NCBI GenBank assembly: GCA_030562195.1
Contig: JAUJPP010000003.1
Location: 28,030,602-28,094,601, forward strand
Direction: 5' to 3'
DNA: 64,000 nt
Source of the DNA: Nipponacmea schrenckii
Taxonomy: Eukaryota > Mollusca > Gastropoda > Lottiidae
Part shown: positions 35,123-45,111 of the stretch, piece after piece
How the letters are laid out: the number at the start of each line of letters is the position of its first letter
Numbering within the stretch: position 1 is the stretch's first letter
Made by a program: the position numbers and the translations under genes
The notes under the pieces: model-generated
The model's database searches: none
What the model saw: only the letters and a program-made list of their open reading frames with translations
Told to the model about the DNA's origin: nothing

Positions 35123-36279
35123 TATACGCCCAAAATGTATTTTGGTCGTATATTGTGATCACCCCTGTCTGTCTGTCTGTGTGTGTGTTTTATGTATGTG
35201 TGTGTGTCTGTGTGTCTGTTCACATTTTTCTTGTACTCACTCTACAGTCTACAATTCTCAATGGATCTTTTTTATTTTTGTTATAGGGGTTTAAATTTAA
35301 CATTACAAAGAGGATCCCTATTGATTTTGGTGCTGATCGGACAATTTTTGGCCGAGATATAGCATAAAACTTCGGGGTTTACAGTTTTGTACTTATTTTC
35401 CAGCCGACAATATTGACAATTCGACAGACCTCCCCTTTTTCGACGTCACAACCAATCCGAAGCGTGAATTCAATAAACCCGCGAATTGTAGTCTCTGTCA
35501 CCCAGACTAATTACTATTACATAGATATCAGAAGGACTGGATTGTCAAGTCTAAGATTTAAAAAATTTAAAGTCGATCTTGTCACTTCTACAGCTCAAAT
35601 TTCTTTCTTTTTATATTTCACGAAATGTTTGTGTTTGTGTTATTATATTATCAAAGTATGCAGTGCATTCGTCAAACAATGTTATTATGACATGTAAAAT
35701 AGTGAGTTGAGTCAATATCTTGACGACAGTTTTCTCGACTGACTTTCCAAAGAAAATCTCTGATTAAGTAGGTCAAATTCTGAAATGGATTTCCTACCCT
35801 ACATTATGTTGGAAGGCCATATCCTCATATCGACAAAATATTTATATACCGGTAGGCCTAATAAGGTTTTATCTTACTAAAATTTATTTGATTCGTCCCG
35901 ATATCAATAGCTTAAATCAGATATCGCTTGTAAACGTTTTATTTAGTTTTAACTTCAGAACACTCGACATCTGCCGACGACCGGCTTGAAATTGTGAATG
36001 TATCTTTTATAATAGAAGCAAACCTTTTGTGAAAGTCGCGCATCAATCAATAATTCCTGCGATAAATTTCCCGGTAAACTAGCATGACTTACTGCTAATC
36101 GCCATCATGTTATTTCTGTAACGTTTGTTAGATATGGTGTCATTAAAATATTTGGCATGTGGGTTATTGGGGACCTGATCTGATTTTTGTGTTTAGGATA
36201 CTTTTAACATAGATATATCGTTAAACGTAGAAAAATCTTTAACATATGTATCTGTAGTATGGCTGCCATTTGGGCGTAT
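35123..36279. mobile_element. TACGCCCA-ended element, about 1.16 kb, non-autonomous
   Basis: Left end TATACGCCCAAAATG and right end CATTTGGGCGTAT are inverted. The left part shares TTGTACTCACTCTACAGTCT, ACAATTCTCAATGGATC and GTGCTGATCGGACAATTTTT with 32708-33054. The interior is more CpG-rich than the flanks (for example TCGACGTCACAACCAATCCG). It contains a 94-codon frame (35413-35697) without family resemblance, so I do not call a transposase. A TG/CTGT microsatellite sits at about 35165-35220. Confidence 0.7.
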
Positions 36280-37698
36280 TTCATTGCATCGCATTGCTAT
36301 CTTCCTGTATGTTATTGAAACCCAGCACTGGGCTAATTCTTTGAAATACTATACTAGTGTATAGTTTCTGTACCAAGATTTGCCAGTGTATTTTATTTTC
36401 AGCGCTATATTGCTCGGAAGAAAATAAGACCTACCTACTAAGTTTAGGGGTCAGATTTTTCAAAAATGAGAAACTGAAAGTGTGGTACTGTACTGAAAAC
36501 TTTAGTAAGATGAAATCCAGTTTTAAGATGATCTGATTGAATAATAAAGCTGAATTTAAAGTTGATTTAAGTGATTGACTAATCATTTTATTTTCAGTTT
36601 TTGAGAATAAGGGTGGTTAGTTGGTTGTTAGATGACCAATTAACATTTGCTTCCAACAATTGCTGATATCGCAAACTAGGTAGTTGTTAGTTTTCGTAGT
36701 AGTTGGTAGTTGGATTGGTTCAAATTAGATGGTTCTGTGCTGTTGGTTTGGTAGTTGTGGTGAGAGTGTGGTTTGTATTTTAATAAAGATAGAAGTGAAA
36801 CCATTGATGTAGAACCACCACCATCAGTGTTAAAACTATCATACAGACCAGATTCTAGGTAGAATTATAAACCTGAGACTGAATGAATATTAATATCTCA
36901 GCACTGTCAGATTAATTAGTGATATTTATTAAATTATCAAGTGATAAGTCAAACCTAATTACTGCCAAAAAAAGTTATTAGAAAAACACTACTTTAGACT
37001 GGACATAGAATTTATAGTCTCAAACTTGATCAAGAATATATAAGATTATAATCTCTATATAACATGATATATCTATTAAACTAAGTAATTAAATTGAATT
37101 AACACTTCTTAAAACTTTAAATTTTGGTTAAATTTAAAGTTTTATAGATTTATTAAATTAAAGAGAGATTCTAGTTTTGACACCAGGTAAATCCACTGAT
37201 GAATTAAAACTCATTTCCGCCAAGTTTAAAAAATCCAAAATTCATGTCCTTGTGATGAAGTTGTCTGCCCTTGATCTTCTACCTTGTTTATCAAATTATT
37301 TATTATACTATATAATTCACATATATCCTGCATAATAACATGTAATGTTTCAGATATACAATCTTCATCAGGACAGCTAATTCAGGAAATAGTTTTAAAG
37401 TTGAGTGAAATTAAGTAGAGAACAAATTGATTAGGTTATTGTTGGTAGTTGTTGAGGGAATATTTCAGTGATCACATCCCTTGACAGTGTTTGATGATCT
37501 GTTTACAATTAGTAGCTAGTGAAGTTATATTATGATTATTATAGTAGATATAGTGATGGTTGGAGAGATAGGTAGATATATAATTATACTGTGATTCAAG
37601 TTTTAAAATTCTGTTTAGTGGACGGATTTTAAACAAAAACTGTAGTTATTGAATGTTTGGAGTATTTATAATTTGTGGATTCTATTAATTTGTGTTGG
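36280..37698. other. intron sequence with a GT-rich patch and MITE remnants
   Basis: A low-complexity GGTAGTTGTTAG-like stretch lies at about 36610-36780. A decayed TTAA-family element lies at about 37010-37255 (ACATGATATATCTATTAAAC, CACCAGGTAAATCCACTGAT). One TTTCAGATATACAATCTTCA motif unit is at about 37350. No exon supported. Confidence 0.5.
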
Positions 37699-37845
37699 AA
37701 GTGATATTTAGGTGGTTTAAAGTGATATTTAGGTGGTTTAAAGTGATATTTAGGTGTATTAAGTGATATGTAGGTGGTTTAAAGTGATATTTAGGTGTTT
37801 AAAGTGATATTTAGGTGTTTGGAAGTGTTTAAAGTTATTTAGGTG
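37699..37845. repeat. 21-bp array (about 7 units)
   Basis: AAGTGATATTTAGGTGGTTT-type units shorten progressively to AAAGTGATATTTAGGTGTTT. The array ends exactly where the palindromic element begins. Confidence 0.88.
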
Positions 37846-38037
37846 TTTACACCATTCTAATTTTCAATCAGATGTCTGTGATTCCTGCAATTCCACTGAA
37901 ACTAAGTGTTTTATGACATCAAAATATCTGCAATAACTAAGCATTAGTGATGTGATCAAAGTTTGATCATACAACACTTAGTTTGAGTAGAATTACAGGA
38001 ACTACAGACGTCTGATTGAAAATTAGAATGGTGTAAA
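37846..38037. mobile_element. near-palindromic MITE, 192 bp
   Basis: Arms of roughly 65 bp are inverted copies with few mismatches. The left arm runs TTTACACCATTCTAATTTTC, AATCAGATGTCTGTGATTCC to ACTAAGTGTT. The right arm runs AACACTTAGTTTGAGTAG to AGAATGGTGTAAA. The central loop is about 60 bp. No coding capacity. Related copies lie at 39014-39300 and, decayed, at 4410 and 55300. Confidence 0.85.
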
Positions 38038-38537
38038 TTGGTGCTATCAGTGTCCCAATTATATAAACAATTTAGAAAACATCTTTACGATATCTTTAAA
38101 AGTGTTTATTTTATAAAGTTCTATTTATTGACTATATCTAGTAGTTATAAAGAAGATAATATTTATTTGAGTATAAAAGGTTTTTAAGTGAATAATATAT
38201 TATATCAATTTAAATAATTTTTCACCAATATTATGATTTTGTCAATTTAGTACTGTAAATCTAGTCAAAATATTTCAACATTATTTAGTGACTAGTTTTA
38301 GCTCTAGATATTTGGTAGATATACGTCTTGGTAGTTATGATCAGTAGTTTATGTTATTTAATAATACAAATATATCTAATAATTACCTCAGAGTTGGGTT
38401 CATTATTTACGTTCCTTTTAACAAAAAAATATAAAGCTTGTTATTTCTTTGAAGAGTTCACTCTAAATTCTTGGTTTATCTTTCTAGAATTTATTCACAT
38501 ATTTATTTTTCTACAAGTTTATCTCAATTATTATTCT

Positions 38538-38722
38538 TCAATCCCTGTTTTGGATATACAACCTTCAACAGGACAGCTAGTTCAGAAATAAAAGTTCTCT
38601 TTCTAATATAGAACTAAATGATAGATATAAGCTTAAGCAAGAGCTCATTTGATAAATGTACACCCCTGTTTTGGATATACAACCTTCAACGGGACAGCTA
38701 GTTCAGAAATAAAAGTTGACAT
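38538..38722. repeat. direct repeat, two copies of a dispersed motif
   Basis: CCCTGTTTTGGATATACAAC, CTTCAACAGGACAGCTAGTT and CAGAAATAAAAGTT occur at about 38541 and 38665. A weaker third copy (TTAGAAATACAACCCTCATC) is at about 38783 and another near 37350. Confidence 0.8.
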
Positions 38723-39013
38723 TCTGATATAGAACTAAATATTATTTTAGCAAGAGCTATTTTGATACTGTGGACACATGTTTTAGAAATACAACCCTCA
38801 TCAGTACAATTATGGACATGCAGCTTAAATACATTATAAATTTTTAAGTGTATGACCTCAATTAACAGTGATAAAAATCAGTGAAGTGGAGGAGGTATTT
38901 TATATTTCTCAGTGAATCAGAAGAAATTGAAGATGAATAACTTTTTAAAGGTAAATGAAAATAACATGAAATTTATTCATATCGTTTTATTTGTTTGATG
39001 TGAGATATTCTTT

Positions 39014-39300
39014 CAAAGATGGTTTTAAAGAGGTTTATTTATGTATATCAGGGACACTGATAGAATCAAATTTCAATCAGACATCTAAGGTTCCTGCAAT
39101 TCTACTAGAATCAGCTGTTTGATGATGTCATTTATCACCAAAAATGTTTGTATTGAAGTAGGCCTTCATCAAACACTTTGTTTGAGTGGAATTACAGGAA
39201 CCACAGACATCTGATTTAAAATTAGAATGGTGTAAATAGATGTTATCAGTGTCCCTGATACACATACAAAATATAGAAAACCTCTTTACAATCTCTTTAA
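39014..39300. mobile_element. near-palindromic MITE, longer copy (about 287 bp)
   Basis: Left arm: AAAGATGGTTTTAAAGAGGT, ATCAGGGACACTGAT, TTTCAATCAGACATCTAAGG. Right arm: CCACAGACATCTGATTTAAA, ATCAGTGTCCCTGATACACA, AACCTCTTTACAATCTCTTT. The arms are inverted over about 120 bp. It shows that the shorter element at 37846 belongs to a longer-armed family. Confidence 0.82.
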
Positions 39301-39567
39301 TAGAACTGTTTAGTTTTAGTAGAATTACAGGAACCACAGACATCTGATTGAAAATTAGAATGGTGTAAATTGATGATTTTCAGTGTCCCTGATACACATA
39401 CAAAATATAGAAAACCTCTTTACAATCTCTTTAATAGAACTGTTTAGTTTTAGTAGAATTACAGGAACCACAGACATCTGATTTAAAATTAGAATGGTGT
39501 AAATAGATGTTATCAGTGTCCCTGATATATATTTATTTAGAAAACTTCTTTACAATCTCTTTAATAC
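39167..39567 (+). repeat. 134-bp tandem triplication of the MITE right arm
   Basis: The right arm of the 39014-39300 element is followed by two further head-to-tail copies (starting at 39301 and 39435) joined through TAGAACTGTTTAGTTTTAGT. The copies differ by small changes such as TTGAAA/TTTAAA. It parallels the 126-bp arrays at 15895 and 21000. Confidence 0.85.
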
Positions 39568-39958
39568 CCTAATTTAAGATTAGAAACTTTACCCATGTAT
39601 AAACTGTAGTCTACAATATAATGATATATATTTTTTATTGGGTATATATTATTTTCAATGTTGTTGTTTAAGATTCAAACTAATTGATAATTAATTAGGG
39701 TGATCAATTAACTCTGCTATAAATACAGATGACAGGTGGGTAATTATTATTCAAAAACAGGCACTTCAGGCACTAGCTTGGACGTAAGAAATATATCACT
39801 TGTTAGATTTAGTTTAACTGACCAGTAGGATGTACACCTTGTATTACCTACTGAAGGAAATATTCATGATGTCACATGATTATCAGGACCAATCAACACT
39901 TGTAGATAGTTGTTTTAAAACTTGTGAATATTATTTCTTATCTTATGAAAAAGTTTGA

Positions 39959-40153
39959 TTGATTAGCTGTATGTCATCACCACAGATATACCAAGCTTTT
40001 CAGTTTAACTTAAGTGAACCAGGATCCGTGCTGTTTCATGATTTATTGACCATGCAGGCACGTTATGGGAAATTTGATTCTACTGCATCTATTTTCAGAC
40101 AATCCTTCTGGCTACCACCAACTGGGCAACATTCATTTCTTCTTCTGAAATGA
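39959..40153 (+). other. short open frame with protein-like composition (unproven)
   Basis: A 64-codon frame ends in a stop. Its latter part reads EPGSVLFHDLLTMQARYGKF then DSTASIFRQSFWLPPTGQ. Unlike most open frames here it is not a repeat, and its amino-acid mix looks protein-like. An AG precedes ATATACCAAG at about 39985, which could be an acceptor. It could be an alternative terminal exon, a fragment of a retro-copied gene, or chance. I recognise no family. Confidence 0.2.
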
Positions 40154-40265
40154 ATCATACATACTCAGTCCTTTAAAGCAATAAATATATCTAGTAATAT
40201 GTTGATCCCAACTGGAATATTAGTGTTACAATAGAGATATACTTGTATTCCTAGACTTCTATTCT

Positions 40266-40582
40266 TTAAAGTCATACTGTGACCTAGAATGAACATAAAA
40301 TTTTAGTTCTCAAGAATGGTAAATACATATTCATCAGTGAACTTACCTGGTCTTATAAAGTAACAGAATCCCTTAAAATCTGGTAAACTCACAAAACTAA
40401 GTCATATTTTAAAAAACGCTTAATCAAATGCATCTTTATGGATAATTACTTAGTCTTTTGGATTATTTTTTTTATTATGTTATTTATGACAGCAGGTATA
40501 TTTACTGATGAATAGAGCTCTTATTGGCCATGTTTAGAATATTAAAATTTTATCTTCATTCTAAGAGGTAGTGTTCCTTTAA
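40266..40582. mobile_element. TTAA-ended TIR element (MITE), 317 bp
   Basis: Left end TTAAAGTCATACTGTGACCT and AGAATGAACATAAAATTT; right end AAATTTTATCTTCATTCTAA and GGTAGTGTTCCTTTAA. Second paired blocks lie inside: ATATTCATCAGTGAACTTAC against GTATATTTACTGATGAATAG. The best-preserved copy of the family that also seeded the 126-bp arrays. Non-coding. Confidence 0.85.
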
Positions 40583-41149
40583 TAACAGATCTTCACACTA
40601 ACCAATCATTTCTCTCACTAAAGGAGTTGGAGGGAATCCTGGAATATGGATAATTAATAGCATATACCTAATGTCTGTTACCCTGATAGTCTGTCTTAAC
40701 AAGCATCAAACACACTGGCCATGGAAACAGGAATTATTATTGATATTGAGTAAGATATTTTGATGACCTATCAGCTGACAGGTGTATGATGTATTTACCA
40801 GACGCTGGATGGTTTCTATTAGCAACATAAATATTGCTCTTGTATTCAGGATTAGGTTTGAAATTTCTCTACAGTTGAAATTCAACGTTAATATTCAAGA
40901 TAGTGTCTTAATTGCTTTCGTTAACGACCTTGTCTACTAATTATATTGGAATAATGAAACAGACACGTGGTTCAGATTAACAAACCTCATCCATACAGTA
41001 TGTGTGAAGAATGAGGGTTAGCCTTCCAAAAACAATGATAAGATTTAATTTTATGATAGTAATATCATAATGTTATAAATTGTTTCTGAAATTAACAATA
41101 GGACAATTAACATAGGATAGGTGCCCAGTGGCCTTCATACACTTTAACA
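40583..41149. other. intron sequence without recognised features
   Basis: AT-rich, apparently single-copy. No supportable exon on either strand. Confidence 0.5.
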
Positions 41150-41722
41150 TTTGTCTAATTTGTCTAGTGAGCATTTGACTAATTTGTCCAGTGAGCATTT
41201 GTCTAATTTGTCCAGTGAGCATTTGTCTAATTTGTCCAGGGAGCATTTGTCTAATTTGTCCAGTGAGCATTTGTCTGATTTGTCCAGTGAGCATTTGTCT
41301 AATTTGTCCACTGAGCTTTTGTCTTTTTTGTCTAGTGAGCATTTGTCTAATTTGTCCAGTGAGCATTTGTCTTTATTGTCCAGTGAGCATTTGTCTAATT
41401 TGTCCAGGGAGCATTTGTCTAATTTGGCTGGTGAACATTTGTCTTATTTGTCCAGTGAGCATTTGTCTCATTTGTCCAGTGAGCATTTGTCTAATTTGTC
41501 TTGTGAGCATTTGTCTAATTTGTCCAGTGAGCTTTTTTTTTGTCCATTGAGCATTTGTCTAATTTGTCCAGTGAACATTTGTCTAATTTGTCCAGTGAAC
41601 ATTTGTCTAATTTGTCCAGTGAACATTTGTCTAATTTGTCCAGTGAGCACTTGTCTAAATTGTCCGGTGAAAATTTGTCTAATTTGTCCAGTGAGCATTT
41701 GTCTTATTTGTCTGAACATTGT
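41150..41722. repeat. 24-bp array (about 24 units)
   Basis: Units of TGTCTAATTTGTCCAGTGAG plus CATT, with GGGAGCAT, GTGAACAT and TTATTTG variants. The period is a multiple of three, which explains stop-free frames of up to 210 codons (SNLSSEHL, ICLICPVS, RQMLTGQI) in several frames and both strands. None is a credible protein. Confidence 0.96.
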
Positions 41723-42732
41723 AAGGTCAGCAACTGTCCTACCCTTTTTGACTCACGTACAAAGACTACAAAATGTATTTTGAATCTTGTATATATATAA
41801 ATATTGTAGTAATGGAGGTATATTAGAATTCTCTGTATGTTGAAAAGTAAATAAAAATAGTTTGTCTAAAACCTGAGGAGAATAAAATTAAAATCTAAAC
41901 ATTTTATTTCAAGTAGGGTGGTTCACTTTAACACATTATTGTTGGTTTAAAGGTACTGTACCAGTTTTTCAAGGCCAGATTGTGCTAGCTTCATTCACTT
42001 CGAGTTCATTCTCCAAAAAATAATTTGATTTTATGGAGTAAATTTGATTTTAAAGTTAATACAGTAGAAACAGTTAGTTTCGTAAACTTTTTTTTTTTTC
42101 AACATAACCATAGCAACATGATTCCCACTGTAATAAGAGGGTACTACAACAATTATTATGAACTTCTATTTCTATCCATCCCATAATATTTGTTTTCTCC
42201 TAATGTATGATGGCATTTATGAGCAAATATATTTCATTTATAAGGGTGTGACATCAACTTGCTAAGTGGTATAGCCTCTTGAAATGAAAGTAAGGCTGTA
42301 TATACAGTGATATTGAATGATGTAAATATATATATAGAAAATAGAAAGATTTTAACACTGGAAACAAACTGATTATATTTTAAAAGGTAGATATATTTAC
42401 CAGCTCTAATACAAAGTGTTTTATTTATTCTGTGATACTTTTACTACCTCTTATAGTACTTAATAGTTTTATAACTTAACTTGAATATAGGAGATATAAT
42501 TTAGAGGACTTCTAGTGGGATTTATTAACAGGTTGAGGTATGGTGATATTTTTCATGAGTTTGGTCAATAGGTAGATCTAAGGAAAACTGACTTTGCAAC
42601 TTCATAATTTTGTTATTGTCCATGATTTTAGGAAAATATGTAGAAATTGTCTGTTTGATAAAGACCTCAGTTCTTTTATTTAATTTAGTTGAAACAAACT
42701 GTATATTTATAAGATTTTTAACTATTTCAATC
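41723..42732. other. intron sequence without recognised features
   Basis: AT-rich. The 66- and 73-codon frames at about 42525-42810 overlap on opposite strands and run into the transposon end. Nothing is supported. Confidence 0.5.
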
Positions 42733-42735
42733 TTA

Positions 42736-44493
42736 GGCCACACCAATTATATTTTCTGTTCGTCGGGATTTCCCGTACCTGATATTGCAAATTGTATTTT
42801 TTTTTTTTAAAAAAAAAAAAAATTCAATCCGTACTTACGTCGGTGAATCTATTATCTGCAAACCCGTTTTTTTTTTTAAAATAAAAAAATTTCGGCCCGT
42901 ACCTTATTATTTTGAAAAGTAAATATGCCTGAAATAGAGTTATATTATGTTTCGCTTTTTCATCAACAAAATATAGCCTAGTCCATTTCTTCAATGTCAA
43001 TTATTTCAAAACGAGGCAAGCGCACTGTTCGTTCGGCGTTGGAACGATGATACTGATGCCCAATACATATAACTCTTAGTCTGCTAGATCTGGGTCTAGT
43101 ATTCTTCTCCTGACACTCTCGTCTCGTCATTCATGATTATGCCTTTTGAATGTTATTTATGAATAAAGTCAAGATATATAAGAAATAATAATTGTTATCA
43201 CAGACTCAATCACAGTAATGCCAGAGGTTAGAGTCCGAGAGTGTCGTGAAACTTTCAATCAAGTTCGACCTGAAGAATACTCAACCATGGAATTCCTTTT
43301 CCATATTATTTTCTCAGCATTATAATAACCTTTATAAATCAAGGACATTAATTGGTTTGAATTGCCAAAATTGTCCTTAATCAAGATCGTTAAAATCAAC
43401 AAATGGGCCAAGAGAAAAAAATTAAGTTTACAAAATTATCGAGCGACACCACAGAACCATGATTCGAGTACACCCATATCGGTACCTTAGCAACGTCTGC
43501 TTCCGGAATTTTTTTCTTAGAATGGCCATGTGTTTGTAGGCCCTTTTACAGCGACAAAAACTTATAAAGGATGCTTTTGATTGTCACAATGCGATCCATG
43601 TCAAACACTCTGTTGCCTTACACGGCTTTGGATATTTCAGCAGAATGCACTTTCAAAGATGTCAATCCAAGGGTTTATAGGCAAGATCATGGGGAAGGAA
43701 ATATTTTAGAAAGCGACCAAGAGAGGACTAAAAATAGACTTTCACAATGCATTTTTTGATTTGTTCGTTGGTTGTTGATATTTATTAAAGCTTTCAGATG
43801 AAGATAAACCTTCTATAGTTAATTTTCAAATTCAAATGTGTGTGTGTTCACGATTGGTGAGCACTCTCTACAATTGTAGCAAAGCTTGTGCAGTGCATTC
43901 TGAAGTATGAACCAAACATGCATATCTAAAATAAGCCTTAAATAAGGGTGGTATGTAGCTGACCTATTAACATACAGGAAAATTGAAACTTTTTGATACA
44001 AAAAAAACACCAAGGAAGACGAATATTTTAACACAACCAATTTGGTTGTGCTATTTCATGATATTTTCATACTTTGGTCTTCTGTCTCTCTGCTGAAGGC
44101 AGGTAGATGATTCAGTCTAGTTGGATCCTTACATAACTCACAGTAATTGGAACATTTTAGTTGTTTCATTTAATTTATAGTGAATCTGTTCTAGTACACA
44201 GTCTAGTACAGATTCACTTACTAAATGAAACATCTAAAATTTTCCAATTACTACACACACTGCAGACTTAGTTTTGCCCCATCTTAGTTTTGGGGCTAGA
44301 GAATAGCATTGTTCAATCTGTCTGCAGCTCAATTTTTTTTTTTAAAATTAAAAAAATACATCCGTACCTGAAAAATCACAATAGTATTCTGAAACCTTGT
44401 TTTTTTTTTTTAAATTAAAAAAAAAAAATCGTTCGCTCGTACCTATTTTTTTTCAAAAAATTCCGAAGAACAGAAAATAAATTTGGTGTGGCC
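42736..44493. mobile_element. 1.76-kb non-autonomous DNA transposon, TTA target duplication
   Basis: Left end GGCCACACCAATTATATTTT, CTGTTCGTCGGGATTT; right end AAATTCCGAAGAACAGAAAA, TAAATTTGGTGTGGCC. These are an inverted pair of about 36 bp, flanked on both sides by TTA (42733-42735 and 44494-44496). A 3-bp TWA duplication with GG...CC ends fits PIF/Harbinger. Both subterminal regions carry T-run/A-run blocks next to CCGTACC. The interior includes a 62-codon frame (43571-43759) of unknown origin, a CpG-richer stretch at about 43000-43550 and a hairpin at 44143-44252. No transposase is visible. Confidence 0.82.
44143..44252. repeat. hairpin inside the 1.76-kb transposon
   Basis: Arms GTAATTGGAACATTTTAGTT, GTTTCATTTAA, GTGAATCTGT and the inverted ACAGATTCAC, TAAATGAAACATCTAAAATT, TTCCAATTAC pair over about 45-50 bp around a short loop. 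Possibly a nested palindromic MITE or a structural part of the host element. Confidence 0.8.
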
Positions 44494-44496
44494 TTA

Positions 44497-45111
44497 GGAG
44501 TTGTCTATGAACTGTTTTTGAGTTCTTGGTTTTAACATATCATTTTACCTTAGTTCAGCCCACAAATCAACTACTGTTTAATATTTTAGTTGAATTACTG
44601 ATTAGAAATGTGAATATGTAGACCAATATGAGTGAGGCTATACAATAGTCACAGATTTATCATAGCAATTTATCTAGCTCAGATAATTTATAACTCTAGT
44701 CAGACAATACTGGCAAAAATAGGCACATTTATAGTATTTCAATTTCACATCAGGTTGTAACTTTGTACGTGTGACACAGGAGGTACAAGTTTTAAGTTAT
44801 TTTTGAATAAACAAACTGTGTATAATTAAATATTTGTAAATCTGGGTTCTGTATACCGGTACTTTAAACTGTATGATATAAGCATAACTGAAATGTTTGG
44901 TGATACACCATCAATAGCAGACAAGTCTATTATAGCCTGGAAGTCCTGGCACCAATGTTTTAGCACCTTCAATGTACCAGGGAGATATCTTACTTCAAAT
45001 CATCCAGTCAAAGACATCCTGGTATGTAGTATTACCGGTTCACTGCCAAGTTGATTCTAAATCTTACATTACCGTTACTCAGTTTTAGTCTGTATTCAAA
45101 GTGGAACTCTC
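44497..45111. other. intron sequence without recognised features
   Basis: AT-rich, no supportable exon. It runs into the 95-bp array. Confidence 0.5.

Noticed and set aside
35413..35697. Transposase fragment in the longer TACGCCCA element
   Set aside because: The 94-codon frame shows no catalytic motif, and its second half is low-complexity hydrophobic text.
41073..41800. Leucine/serine- and cysteine-rich repeat proteins on both strands
   Set aside because: The 24-bp array has a period divisible by three and no stops, so several frames stay open by chance. All frames being equally open argues against coding.
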